A DNA stretch of 64,000 bases from NCBI GenBank assembly GCA_024637015.1, contig JAGXGE010000001.1, positions 85,255-149,254 of the forward strand, written 5' to 3'. The stretch's first letter is position 1. Each line of letters opens with the position of its first letter. This document shows positions 1-9,167 of the stretch, piece after piece. Origin of the DNA: Aequorivita sp. (GTDB lineage Bacteria > Bacteroidota > Bacteroidia > Flavobacteriales > Flavobacteriaceae). Both the position numbers and the translations under genes were made by a program. Below the pieces are notes generated by a model. That model was given only the letters and a program-made list of their open reading frames with translations, did not search any database and was not told where the DNA came from.

Positions 1-76
1 TGTTGAAATTTTAATAAACAAAGCTACTGCAAATGCAATTGGTTATAGAAATGATTTATTAAAAACCATTAACAAA

Positions 77-106
77 AAATCCCGAAAGCAGAAACTTTCG
101 GGATTT
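77..106. terminator. Intrinsic-terminator-like hairpin
   Basis: AAATCCCGAAAG-cagaaa-CTTTCGGGATTT: 12-bp perfect stem, 6-nt loop. Confidence 0.7.
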
Positions 107-130
107 ATAATATTTATAAAAAATTGAATT

Positions 131-688
131 TTAAGTTTTACGTGAAGCTGCATTTTTTGTAGAGCCACCTTTTTTAGTTGAGGAAGCTTTAGGATTTGCC
201 GTTTTAGGTGCAGCAGCTTTTGGAGTAGTAGTTTTTTTGGAAACTATCTTTTTTGCTTTTTCTCCAGCTTCTTTTTCCTCTTCATTGGTTTCTTCTTTTG
301 CTTCAGAGAAATCGGTCATACCGTTTTTCACAAGCATATTGTACCATTGCACCACTTTTTTAATATCACTTACATAAACGCGGTCTTCATCATAATCTGG
401 CATTACGCTGAAAAAATATTCCTCAAGTTCCTCTTTAGAAGCTTTATGGCCTATAGTCTCTTTTCCGCCTTCTTTTTCAGAAATCTTTTCAAACACTTTG
501 CGAAGTGGAACTTCTTCCGTCAACGTATAGATAGCAATTTCAGAAAGTAAGCTTACGTTGTGGCGACCGCTAACATTTATGGTTTTTCCGTCCAAAAGCG
601 ATTCTGCAAGGAATCCCGCACGGGTCTGGTTTTTTAATTTATAAAGTCCGGGTTTGCCGGCAATGGAAAGCACTTTTTCTAAACTCAT
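131..688 (-). CDS. DUF5606 family protein with Lys/Ala/Thr-rich C-terminal tail
   Basis: N-terminus MSLEKVLSIAGKPGLYKLKNQTRAGFLAESLLDGK typical of DUF5606; adjacent to def/ruvX. Confidence 0.85.
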   Translation of the reverse strand: MSLEKVLSIAGKPGLYKLKNQTRAGFLAESLLDGKTINVSGRHNVSLLSEIAIYTLTEEVPLRKVFEKISEKEGGKETIGHKASKEELEEYFFSVMPDYDEDRVYVSDIKKVVQWYNMLVKNGMTDFSEAKEETNEEEKEAGEKAKKIVSKKTTTPKAAAPKTANPKASSTKKGGSTKNAASRKT

Positions 689-753
689 AAACTACTTTTA
701 AAATGTTTTAACGGATGCAAATATCTTTGGTTTGGTTAATATAAACAAGTGTG

Positions 754-1344
754 TTAACGTTTCTTTTTTGCATTTGGAAATTTCATGCGGTATTCTATGC
801 TCACATTACCTTTGGAAATGTTGGCCAACTTGCTTTTTATAAGTCTTTTTTTCAAGGGCGAAAGCTTATCAGTAAAGAGAATACCTTCAATATGATCATA
901 TTCATGCTGAATAATTCGCGCCACCATCCCGCTGAATGTTTCTTTGTGTTTTTTGAAATTTTCGTCTTCGTATTCAATCACGATATTTGGCTGACGGAAA
1001 ACGTCCTCGCGCACGTCCGGAATGCTTAAACAGCCTTCGTTGAATGCCCATTCATCACCAGATTCCTCAAGAATTTGCGCATTGATGAAAACTTTCTTAA
1101 AGGTGGAAACGAATTTTTGTTCTTCTTCAGAAAGATCTTCATCATCCTCAAAAGGCGTGGCATCTACTATAAAAAGGCGGATGGGTAAATTAACCTGAGG
1201 TGCGGCAAGACCAATGCCACGTGCTTCGTACATGGTTTCAAACATATTTTCGAGCACCGTATCCAAGTTTGGATAATCTTTGGTTATTTCTTTAGTTTCT
1301 TTTCGTAATACGGGGTCTCCGTAAGCTACTATAGGTAGTATCAT
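754..1344 (-). CDS. def: Peptide deformylase
   Basis: Motifs GIGLAAPQ, EGCLSIPD, QHEYDHIEG. Confidence 0.97.
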   Translation of the reverse strand: MILPIVAYGDPVLRKETKEITKDYPNLDTVLENMFETMYEARGIGLAAPQVNLPIRLFIVDATPFEDDEDLSEEEQKFVSTFKKVFINAQILEESGDEWAFNEGCLSIPDVREDVFRQPNIVIEYEDENFKKHKETFSGMVARIIQHEYDHIEGILFTDKLSPLKKRLIKSKLANISKGNVSIEYRMKFPNAKKKR

Positions 1345-1348
1345 TAAA

Positions 1349-1759
1349 CTATTTATTATATAAAAACTCTTGTAAAATTATCGTCGCACTAATCTCGTCA
1401 ACCAGCGCTTTGTTCTGTCGTTGTTTCTTTTTCAATCCGCTGTCAATCATGGTTTGAAAAGCCATTTTACTAGTATAACGTTCGTCTACACGCTTTACTT
1501 CTAAGTCGGGAAAAACTTCGGAAAATTTCTTTAAAAACTTCTTAATTTCTTCTTCTATGTTGGAATGGGTTCCATCTTTCTGTTTGGGTTCCCCTACCAA
1601 AACCAGTTCCACTTTTTCCGAAGCGATATATTTTTTCAAAAAATCCATCAATTCAGAAGTAGCCACTGTAGTTAAGCCAGAAGCAATTAACTGCAGCTCA
1701 TCAGTAATAGCAATACCCGTGCGCTTGCTGCCGTAATCCAGTGCTAAAATTCTTCCCAT
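1349..1759 (-). CDS. ruvX: Holliday junction resolvase-like RuvX/YqgF
   Basis: MGRILALDYGSKRTGIAITDE; VDERYTSKMA. Confidence 0.95.
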   Translation of the reverse strand: MGRILALDYGSKRTGIAITDELQLIASGLTTVATSELMDFLKKYIASEKVELVLVGEPKQKDGTHSNIEEEIKKFLKKFSEVFPDLEVKRVDERYTSKMAFQTMIDSGLKKKQRQNKALVDEISATIILQEFLYNK

Positions 1760-1893
1760 ACTGACTGCAAAAATAAGGGTTTCCGAAATAGTATGCTACA
1801 ATTGGACAGTTATTTGGAACGGAGGTTTTATATTTGTGGAAAGGATGCTAGAAGGCGAATGCCAGAAGCAAAAAACAATAGCACGATTATATC

Positions 1894-2709
1894 ATGACTG
1901 AACTCCAACAAACCATAGAAAAAGCTTGGGAAGACCGTTCCCTTCTTACCGAAACCGAAACCATCGTCGCCATTCGCGAAGTTGTAAACCTTTGTGACGA
2001 AGGGAAACTTCGTTGTGCAGAACCAACCCCTGATGGCTGGCAAGTTAACGAATGGGTGAAAAAAGCGATCGTTCTCTACTTTCCCATCCAAAAAATGAAA
2101 ACGCTTGAAGCTGGTATTTTTGAATATCACGATAAAATTCCGCTAAAATCTGGTTACGAAGCCAAAGGAATCCGCGTAGTGCCAAATGCCGTAGCACGTC
2201 ACGGTGCTTACATCTCCAAAGGTGTAATCCTGATGCCAAGCTACGTAAATATAGGTGCTTATGTGGATGAAGGTACAATGGTAGATACTTGGGCCACCGT
2301 GGGAAGTTGTGCACAGATTGGCAAAAACGTCCATTTAAGTGGTGGTGTAGGCATTGGTGGTGTTTTGGAACCATTACAGGCCGCGCCTGTAATTATTGAA
2401 GATGGCGCTTTTATAGGCTCACGATGCATCGTTGTTGAAGGCGTTCGAGTGGGCAAAGAAGCCGTTTTGGGCGCCAATGTGGTGCTTACCGCTTCCACAA
2501 AAATTATTGATGTTACGGGAGAAAGCTCCATTGAAATAAAAGGATACGTTCCCGAACGTTCCGTGGTTATTCCCGGAAGTTATACTAAAAAATTCCCCGC
2601 CGGCGAATATCAAGTGCCATGTGCTTTAATTATAGGAAAAAGGAAGGAAAGTACTAATCTAAAGACTTCTTTGAATGATGCTTTGAGGGAGTATGGGGTG
2701 GCGGTTTGA
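1894..2709 (+). CDS. dapD: 2,3,4,5-tetrahydropyridine-2,6-dicarboxylate N-succinyltransferase
   Basis: Left-handed beta-helix hexapeptide repeats; VMPSYVNIGAYVDEGTMVDTWATVGSCAQIG. Confidence 0.97.
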   Translation: MTELQQTIEKAWEDRSLLTETETIVAIREVVNLCDEGKLRCAEPTPDGWQVNEWVKKAIVLYFPIQKMKTLEAGIFEYHDKIPLKSGYEAKGIRVVPNAVARHGAYISKGVILMPSYVNIGAYVDEGTMVDTWATVGSCAQIGKNVHLSGGVGIGGVLEPLQAAPVIIEDGAFIGSRCIVVEGVRVGKEAVLGANVVLTASTKIIDVTGESSIEIKGYVPERSVVIPGSYTKKFPAGEYQVPCALIIGKRKESTNLKTSLNDALREYGVAV

Positions 2710-2765
2710 TGTTAATGAGAAAAAGGGGAGATTCCAATTCTATTTTTCCGTTTGATCATTTAAAA

Positions 2766-3512
2766 TTATCTACGCCTCCGCAGTTTTTTACTATTCTTGA
2801 CTTTCTGAAATTTTCTGCTGTAGAAACTCATAAGTTCATGGGTTTCGGAATATGTTTTTCCATAAAGCTCAGCATATTTCTTAGCCATAATTTTAATCAT
2901 GGTTTTAGAAAGCCAAAGTCTGCGGAAATTGCGCATCCGTTTTTTGAAATCCATTGGCTCAAAACGCATTCGGTTTAAGTCAATCAAATAAAAATCAAAT
3001 TTGTTTTTATCGGTTTCAAGTATCAAGGTGTTTCCAGGGGAATGGTCTAAAAAATTCACGCCATTTTCGTGAAGTTTAAAAGTAAATTGGGTAAACTGGT
3101 TTAAAACCTCGTTTCTCTTTTTAAACTCCGGATTGTGTATCAACTCTCGAAAATCAAAATCATAATTCACATGCTCGCTCACATAAAAACTTTTCTTTAA
3201 TCCAAAAGAAAATCGTTCCAAATACGCCACGGGAAATGGCGTATTTATTCCAAAGCCAATCAATTTTGAAGCGTATTCAAAAGAGCGTTTTGCCTTGCTT
3301 TTCCGAAGAAATTCATAAACCAAGGATTGGAAAACATGTGGAGTTTTAAATTTTTTAATGTTAAAGGAAGTTCCTTCCAGCTGCACCATTTTTATAACAT
3401 TTCGCTCGCCTTTAGTTACGTATTCCCCATTTTTTTCAAAATTGTTAAGCACATCCTTTAACTTTTCAGCTAAGTGGGAATATTTAGGGTGGATTATAAA
3501 ATTCTTGCGCAT
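2766..3512 (-). CDS. Lipopolysaccharide (Kdo/WaaP-type) kinase
   Basis: Kinase-like core: HENGVNFLDHSPGNTLI, FYLIDLNRMRF. Confidence 0.75.
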   Translation of the reverse strand: MRKNFIIHPKYSHLAEKLKDVLNNFEKNGEYVTKGERNVIKMVQLEGTSFNIKKFKTPHVFQSLVYEFLRKSKAKRSFEYASKLIGFGINTPFPVAYLERFSFGLKKSFYVSEHVNYDFDFRELIHNPEFKKRNEVLNQFTQFTFKLHENGVNFLDHSPGNTLILETDKNKFDFYLIDLNRMRFEPMDFKKRMRNFRRLWLSKTMIKIMAKKYAELYGKTYSETHELMSFYSRKFQKVKNSKKLRRRR

Positions 3513-3560
3513 TTTGAAAAATTATACATTCAAAAAAAGTATTTTGCGAAGGTAATCTAT

Positions 3561-4643
3561 ATGAAGAAAATACTAGTAATACAGAACAAAAGAATTGGCG
3601 ATGTGCTCTTGAGCTCCGTTATTGCCAATAATATAAAAAAAGTTTTTCCCGACAGTGAAATTACTTTTTTCGCGTATAATTATACCACGGGTGTATTGGA
3701 AAATAACCCCAATATAGAGCACATAATTGCTATAAACGAAAAAAAACTAAAGCAACTGCCCTATTTTTTCACCACTATCCTAAAGCTACGTGCAGAGAAT
3801 TTCGATATTATTTTTGACCCCTATGCAAAATTCCAAAGTAGGATGATTTGTCTGGGCAGCGGTGCAAAATACAGGATTGGGTTTAAGCGAGAGCACAAAA
3901 AGCTGAAACTTCCTTTTTATACCCATCCTGTAAATTTCAAGAAAAAGGCGACGTTACCCTGCGGACGTGGTATTGAGGATAGAATAAATTTAATACAATC
4001 GGTTTTTCCACTTGAACAGGTAGATTATGAGCCTAAAATTTTTTTAACGGAAAATGAGCAAAATTTCAACGGACTTGAAAAGATACCGCATCCCGTAATT
4101 ATGCTTGGCGTATTGGGAAGCACCCCCAAAAAATCCATGCCCTATGAATATATTGCAGGAATAATAGATTATATAACTGAAAAATACCAGGTTACCATTC
4201 TCTTTAATTATGCCCCGCATCAAAAAAGTGAGGCTTTGAAGATTTATGAAAAATGTTCTTTTAAAACTCAAATAAATCTAGACATCTATGCTTCATCCAT
4301 CCGCGGTTTTGCGGTTTTAATGAACCAGTGCAACCTATTGGTAAGCAACGAGGGAGGAAGTGTTCATATTACCAAGGCACTGGAAAAACCTACGTTTACT
4401 ATTTACTCGCCATATATTGATAAAGATGCATGGAATAGTTTTGAGGATGGGAAATTGCATCAATCCATTCATCTTTTGGAAGAAAAACCCGACCTATTTA
4501 GCAGTTTTTCCCCTGAGGAAAGAAAAAAAATTGAAGCAAACCCAGAATCACTTTATTTGAAGTTAACGCCCGCAATGATTCTTTCAAAATTGAAACCGTT
4601 TTTAGAGCATCATTTAGGGTCCTTCGCAAAAACTTCTTCTTAA
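3561..4643 (+). CDS. Glycosyltransferase family 9 (heptosyltransferase-like)
   Basis: MKKILVIQNKRIGDVLLSSVIANNIKKVFPDSEITFFA; NEGGSVHITKAL. The track ORF starts at 3474, but ATG 3561 fits the family. Confidence 0.88.
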   Translation: MKKILVIQNKRIGDVLLSSVIANNIKKVFPDSEITFFAYNYTTGVLENNPNIEHIIAINEKKLKQLPYFFTTILKLRAENFDIIFDPYAKFQSRMICLGSGAKYRIGFKREHKKLKLPFYTHPVNFKKKATLPCGRGIEDRINLIQSVFPLEQVDYEPKIFLTENEQNFNGLEKIPHPVIMLGVLGSTPKKSMPYEYIAGIIDYITEKYQVTILFNYAPHQKSEALKIYEKCSFKTQINLDIYASSIRGFAVLMNQCNLLVSNEGGSVHITKALEKPTFTIYSPYIDKDAWNSFEDGKLHQSIHLLEEKPDLFSSFSPEERKKIEANPESLYLKLTPAMILSKLKPFLEHHLGSFAKTSS

Positions 4644-4650
4644 AAAAGTT

Positions 4651-6324
4651 TTATTGGGAGTGTATTTCTTTTTGAAATTCATTTTTTTCAATACCGTAGT
4701 GGGTCCAAATTCTTTTTTCTCTTTTAGTTACCCTTCTAATGGCTTTATTTTTTACAAACATTTCTTTGGTAACATACCCACGCTCATGTTCCAAATGTAA
4801 TGTAACTGTACTGTACCGAATTTGAAGTGGTTTTATTCCGTAATTCATCAACCGCTCCCCCATTTCACGGTCCTCCCCCCCGTACTGCATCCGCTCGTCA
4901 AACCCGTTTATGGCTATTACATCTTTGCGCCAACCGGAAGCATTGTTGCCGTCCCAAGTAGCGCTGGTGGGAGTGAAAGTATTCAAAATATCTTCTTTCA
5001 AACCATAGCTTGTAAGCTTGTTGATTTTAAAAGATTTTTTGAGTCCGTGTTTCAAAAGCCATTTCGCGTTGAAACAGCGCTGGGCTTCAATATCGTTTTT
5101 AGTGATTTGTTTCGAAATTTTCATCGACAATTTAAAATAACCCGCCGAAAGAAAACATCCCGGCCGGCTCAGCCCCAAATGCGTTGAAACCAAATCATTC
5201 CGAGGAATGCAATCACCATCGGTAAAAATTAAATATTCTCCTTTTGAAGCAATAATCGCCTTGTTAAGAATTTTTGTTTTCTGAAAACCGTGGTCTTCTT
5301 GCCAAACATGGGTTATTCTTAGCGGTGAATTTTCTTTAAAGGAGTGAATCATTTTAGTAGTTTCTTCCATAGAACCATCGTCGGCAATGATAATTTCAAA
5401 ATTCTTTTCAAGCTGTTGCTCAAAGCCCCAAAGTGCTTTTTGGAGCCATTCCGGTTGGTTATAGGTACTCACAATTACCGATACATAAGGCGCCGCATCG
5501 GCATCTTTCATAATCCCGTAGGGAGTCCACTTCTTTTTTTGGTCGCGGGTGAGCTTACGGATGGCGAGGTTCTTTTGAATTGACTCCTCATTCTTGTAGC
5601 CCCGGGGATGGTCCAAGTGAAGAACTACCGCATTGTAACGAATCTGCTTGCTTTTTATGCCCAAATTCATCAAACGCTCCCCAAGCTCACGATCCTGTCC
5701 GCCGTATTGCATGCGTTCATCTAAACCATTTATAGCTACAATATCTTTCTTCCAGCCCGAAGCGTTGTGCCCGTTCCAACTGGCATTTGTAGTCGTGAAC
5801 GCATTTAAAAGGGAAGCCTTTAAAGCCCCGGAATACAGTTTATTGTTTTTAAAAGAAGAAGTCAATCCGTTTTTTTTCAGCCAGGAAACATCAAAACATT
5901 TTTCAGTATAAATATCTTCTTTAGTAATTTGTTGTGAAATATCCATCGGCAACATAAAATAGCCCCCAGAAAGAAAATAACCTTCCTCGCGGTATTTCAC
6001 GTGCTGTTCCACAAAATCCTTCCGAGGAATACAGTCGCCGTCGCTCATTATAATATATTCGGTGCTGCATTGTTGTATGGCTTTATTGAGAATCTGCGAT
6101 TTCTGAAAACCCTTGTCCTCGTGCCAAACATGTACTATAGGATAAAAAGCTTCCGCTTCCATCTTTTTCAGCAGTTGCCTTGTTTCGTCATTGGAACCAT
6201 CATCGGCAATTATCACTTCAAATTGTCTATAGGTTTGATTGTTATAGCCGTACAACACTTTCTCCAACCACTCGGTGGAATTAAATGTGCTTACAATTAT
6301 GGAAGTGTCAAGTTGCTTCATCAT
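4651..6324 (-). CDS. Two-domain (tandem duplicated) GT2 glycosyltransferase
   Basis: Two ~270-aa GT2 modules, each with VSTF/YN..EWL, IIADDGS, SDGDCIPR/TDGDCIPR, NASGWKKD/NASGWRKD, ERMQYGG. Start uncertain (6348/6324/6321). Confidence 0.85.
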   Translation of the reverse strand: MMKQLDTSIIVSTFNSTEWLEKVLYGYNNQTYRQFEVIIADDGSNDETRQLLKKMEAEAFYPIVHVWHEDKGFQKSQILNKAIQQCSTEYIIMSDGDCIPRKDFVEQHVKYREEGYFLSGGYFMLPMDISQQITKEDIYTEKCFDVSWLKKNGLTSSFKNNKLYSGALKASLLNAFTTTNASWNGHNASGWKKDIVAINGLDERMQYGGQDRELGERLMNLGIKSKQIRYNAVVLHLDHPRGYKNEESIQKNLAIRKLTRDQKKKWTPYGIMKDADAAPYVSVIVSTYNQPEWLQKALWGFEQQLEKNFEIIIADDGSMEETTKMIHSFKENSPLRITHVWQEDHGFQKTKILNKAIIASKGEYLIFTDGDCIPRNDLVSTHLGLSRPGCFLSAGYFKLSMKISKQITKNDIEAQRCFNAKWLLKHGLKKSFKINKLTSYGLKEDILNTFTPTSATWDGNNASGWRKDVIAINGFDERMQYGGEDREMGERLMNYGIKPLQIRYSTVTLHLEHERGYVTKEMFVKNKAIRRVTKREKRIWTHYGIEKNEFQKEIHSQ

Positions 6325-6410
6325 TGCAAAGATAAATTTATTTATCAAGTTGGCTCAGGAAACAAAAAGTTGTAATTTCGAAATGAAAAATATTTTCTGA
6401 AATAAATAAA

Positions 6411-6462
6411 GCCACGAATTAACGAATATTTTTTTATTGGCAAACATTCGAGTATTCTTGGC
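6411..6462. repeat. Gene-less hairpin related to GxxExxY-flanking repeat subtype A (CACGAAT type)
   Basis: GCCACGAATTAACGAATATTT ... AAACATTCGAGTATTCTTGGC; arms are near inverted repeats. Confidence 0.6.
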
Positions 6463-6469
6463 AACAAAT

Positions 6470-7204
6470 ATGGCAAAACTAACGGTAATCATACCCACTT
6501 TCAATGAGGAAGCCTATCTTGAGGATGCGCTGTTTTCCGTTGCATTTGCTGATGAAATAATTGTGATCGATTCCTTCAGTAATGATGCAACACCAGAAAT
6601 AGCCACGAAATACGCCACGAAATTTCTGCAGCGAAAATTCGATAATTTTTCGAACCAAAAAAATTTCGCATTAAAGGAAGCAACCGGAGATTGGGTTTTG
6701 TTTGTAGATGCAGACGAGCGCGTTACCCATTCACTGGAAGCTGAAATACAAAAAGCGATAGAAAATCCAAAACACAGTGGTTACAAAATAAATTTTCCAC
6801 ATTTTTACATGAACCGTTTTCTGTATCATCACAGCGATGATGTCCTTCGGCTAGTGAAACGTGAAAGTGCAAGGTTTTCTGGCTCAGTACACGAAAAATT
6901 GCATTGTGGCGGAAGCTTGGGGAAATTGAAAAATAAAATGCTCCATTTTACCTATAAAGGGTTGGACAGTTATATTTCAAAAAAAGAATCATACGCGTGG
7001 ATTCAAGCGGAGCAACAGTTTGCAAAAGGCAAAAAAACAACTTGGTTCCACCTGTTTTTTAAACCGGCCTATCGTTTTTTCCGTTCTTTCATTTTAAAAG
7101 GCGGTTTCCGTGATGGCGTTCCGGGAATGACCGTGGCGGCCGTAAATGCCTATGGCGTTTTTGAAAGATTTGTCAAGTTGATGTTGCTAAACAAGGGTCT
7201 TTAA
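6470..7204 (+). CDS. GT2 glycosyltransferase (WaaE/KdtX-like)
   Basis: MAKLTVIIPTFNEEAYLEDALFSVAFADEIIVIDSFSNDATPEIA; DADERVT. Confidence 0.85.
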   Translation: MAKLTVIIPTFNEEAYLEDALFSVAFADEIIVIDSFSNDATPEIATKYATKFLQRKFDNFSNQKNFALKEATGDWVLFVDADERVTHSLEAEIQKAIENPKHSGYKINFPHFYMNRFLYHHSDDVLRLVKRESARFSGSVHEKLHCGGSLGKLKNKMLHFTYKGLDSYISKKESYAWIQAEQQFAKGKKTTWFHLFFKPAYRFFRSFILKGGFRDGVPGMTVAAVNAYGVFERFVKLMLLNKGL

Positions 7205-7264
7205 AAAAAATAAAACCCGTAATTCCCAAAATCATTACTTTTACAAAAAGTAATCGCTGTTTTT

Positions 7265-8026
7265 TTGGAAAACCCCGTAAAAATTTCCGCCCTCGCCATC
7301 ACGCTCAACGAAGCGCACAATATTGAAGGCTACATAAAAAGCCTTTGGTTTGCAGATGAAATTGTAATCGTTGATTCATTCAGTAATGATAATACGGTGG
7401 CATTGGCATCAAAGAACGAAAAGGTTACCGTGCATCAACGCGTTTTTGACAATTTTTCTGCACAAAAGAATTTTGCTATTTCAAAAGCAAACAACAGTTG
7501 GGTCACTTTTTTTGATTTGGATGAGGAAGTAACCCCCGCACTCGCAAACGAAATTGTGGAAAGGCTCAACAACCCAGTAGCTATTGCGTATTTCGTGAAA
7601 AGGGATTTTTATTTTATGGGAAAACGCATAAAATACAGTGGTTTGCAGAATGATTTCATTATTCGCTTTTTCAATAAAAACCACTGTAAATACAACGCAA
7701 ATTTGGTGCACGAAACTTTGGAAACAAACGGCAAAACCGAAAATTTAAAGAACCATCTGCCCCATCATACCTATAAATCTTTTGATGATTACACCGCAAA
7801 AATGCACCAATACAGTGCCCTGCAAGCGGAAATGCTTTACAAAAAAGGAAAAAGACCAAATTATTACCATTTTCTGTTCCGCCCATTTTACCGTTTTTGG
7901 AATCAGTTTATTTTCCGTTTGGGCATTTTGGACGGAAAAGAAGGGTTTGTTTTGGCATATGTGAGCGCTTTTTCAGTGTTTAAAAGGTATGTAAACCTCT
8001 GGCTTTTATATAAAAAAATTGATTGA
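7265..8026 (+). CDS. GT2 glycosyltransferase (WaaE/KdtX-like), paralog of preceding gene
   Basis: ISALAITLNEAHNIEGYIKSLWFADEIVIVDSFSNDNTVALA; conserved C-terminal FRP.YRF..QFIFRLGILDG. Confidence 0.85.
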   Translation: MENPVKISALAITLNEAHNIEGYIKSLWFADEIVIVDSFSNDNTVALASKNEKVTVHQRVFDNFSAQKNFAISKANNSWVTFFDLDEEVTPALANEIVERLNNPVAIAYFVKRDFYFMGKRIKYSGLQNDFIIRFFNKNHCKYNANLVHETLETNGKTENLKNHLPHHTYKSFDDYTAKMHQYSALQAEMLYKKGKRPNYYHFLFRPFYRFWNQFIFRLGILDGKEGFVLAYVSAFSVFKRYVNLWLLYKKID

Positions 8027-8030
8027 TTTT

Positions 8031-9167
8031 ATGGTACGGAAACACAAAATAGCCTTTATCTTTTTAGATGAAATACATCATATTTATCACTTTATAAGTA
8101 TTGCCGTTGAGCTTTCAAAAAAGAACCAAGTTCATATTCTTACCTATCCCGCAAAACACGAACTTTTATACAAACTATTAGCAAACCTAAGCGGCGGCAA
8201 CGTAAGGGTGGAAAAGATGCAAACCTATATTTTCAGGGCTTTTACTGACAAATTGAAAAACAGAAAATTGCCTAGAAAGGGTTTTTGGATGAAAAAACAC
8301 CAAAACTACATTCTCAACAATTTTGATGCTGTTGTATTTTCAGATTATTACCATCATTATTTGTTAAAAGCCCGTGGAAATAACACTAAACCAAAATTTA
8401 TTATTTTCCAGCACGGTATGCCTGGAAGAGGATATAGTTATAATAAAGAAATTTTAGATTTTGATTTTCAGTTATTATATAGCAGTTTTCACGTTGAACA
8501 ACTAAAACAAAAAAAATTGTTAGTAAAAGATTGGACTGTTTCTGGATATCCTAAGTTAGATGTCGTAAAAAACCACAATGCCACACCTATTTTTTATAAT
8601 GGAAAAACAACTGTACTCTACAATCCACATTTTGATCCTGAACTTTCATCTTGGTATTTAATGGGACTTGATGTTTTGGAATATTTTTACCATTCAAAAA
8701 AGTACAACCTCATCTTTGCACCACACATCAATCTTTTCAATAAACTGGGGGGTGACGATGCTTCACAAATCCTCCAAAAATATTACAATTCAGAAAGTAT
8801 ACACATAGATCTGGGCAGTGAAAAAAGTGTAGATATGACTTATTTAAACTCTGCAGATATATATCTTGGCGACGTGTCAAGCCAAGTTTTTGAATTTATA
8901 ATAAACCCCAGACCCTGCATTTTCCTAAATCCTCAGGAAATAAAATATAAAGGAAAGATAAGTTATCGATTTTGGCAGACAGGTAAAGTTGTGAATAAAA
9001 TAGAAAAACTGCCGAAAGCTTTAAAAAAAGCTAGGAAAAGCTTTCAGGAAAAATATAGAAAAATTCAGGAATCAATGACTGCCGAAAATTTTTATTTGGA
9101 GGAAGGCTCAACTGCTTCACAACGGGCAGCTACTGCAATTACTGAATATCTAGATAAAAAGTTATAA
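8031..9167 (+). CDS. CDP-glycerol:glycerophosphate glycerophosphotransferase-like (TagB/TagF-type fold)
   Basis: FIIFQHGMPGRG, LYNPHFDPELSSW, FAPHINLFNK, ADIYLGDVSSQVFEFI motifs; ATG 8031 preferred over TTG 8019. Confidence 0.7.
   Translation: MVRKHKIAFIFLDEIHHIYHFISIAVELSKKNQVHILTYPAKHELLYKLLANLSGGNVRVEKMQTYIFRAFTDKLKNRKLPRKGFWMKKHQNYILNNFDAVVFSDYYHHYLLKARGNNTKPKFIIFQHGMPGRGYSYNKEILDFDFQLLYSSFHVEQLKQKKLLVKDWTVSGYPKLDVVKNHNATPIFYNGKTTVLYNPHFDPELSSWYLMGLDVLEYFYHSKKYNLIFAPHINLFNKLGGDDASQILQKYYNSESIHIDLGSEKSVDMTYLNSADIYLGDVSSQVFEFIINPRPCIFLNPQEIKYKGKISYRFWQTGKVVNKIEKLPKALKKARKSFQEKYRKIQESMTAENFYLEEGSTASQRAATAITEYLDKKL

Noticed and set aside
1-126. Frame-2 plus-strand partial ORF (VEILINKATANAIGYRNDLLKTINKK...)
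   Set aside because: Truncated by the window edge, runs through a terminator hairpin, and no family recognised
2045-2613. Minus-strand ORFs (2045-2374, 2143-2334, 2259-2531, 2419-2613)
   Set aside because: Shadow ORFs antisense to dapD with no recognisable domains
4822-6375. Plus-strand ORFs antisense to the double GT2
   Set aside because: Shadow ORFs opposite a well-supported conserved CDS
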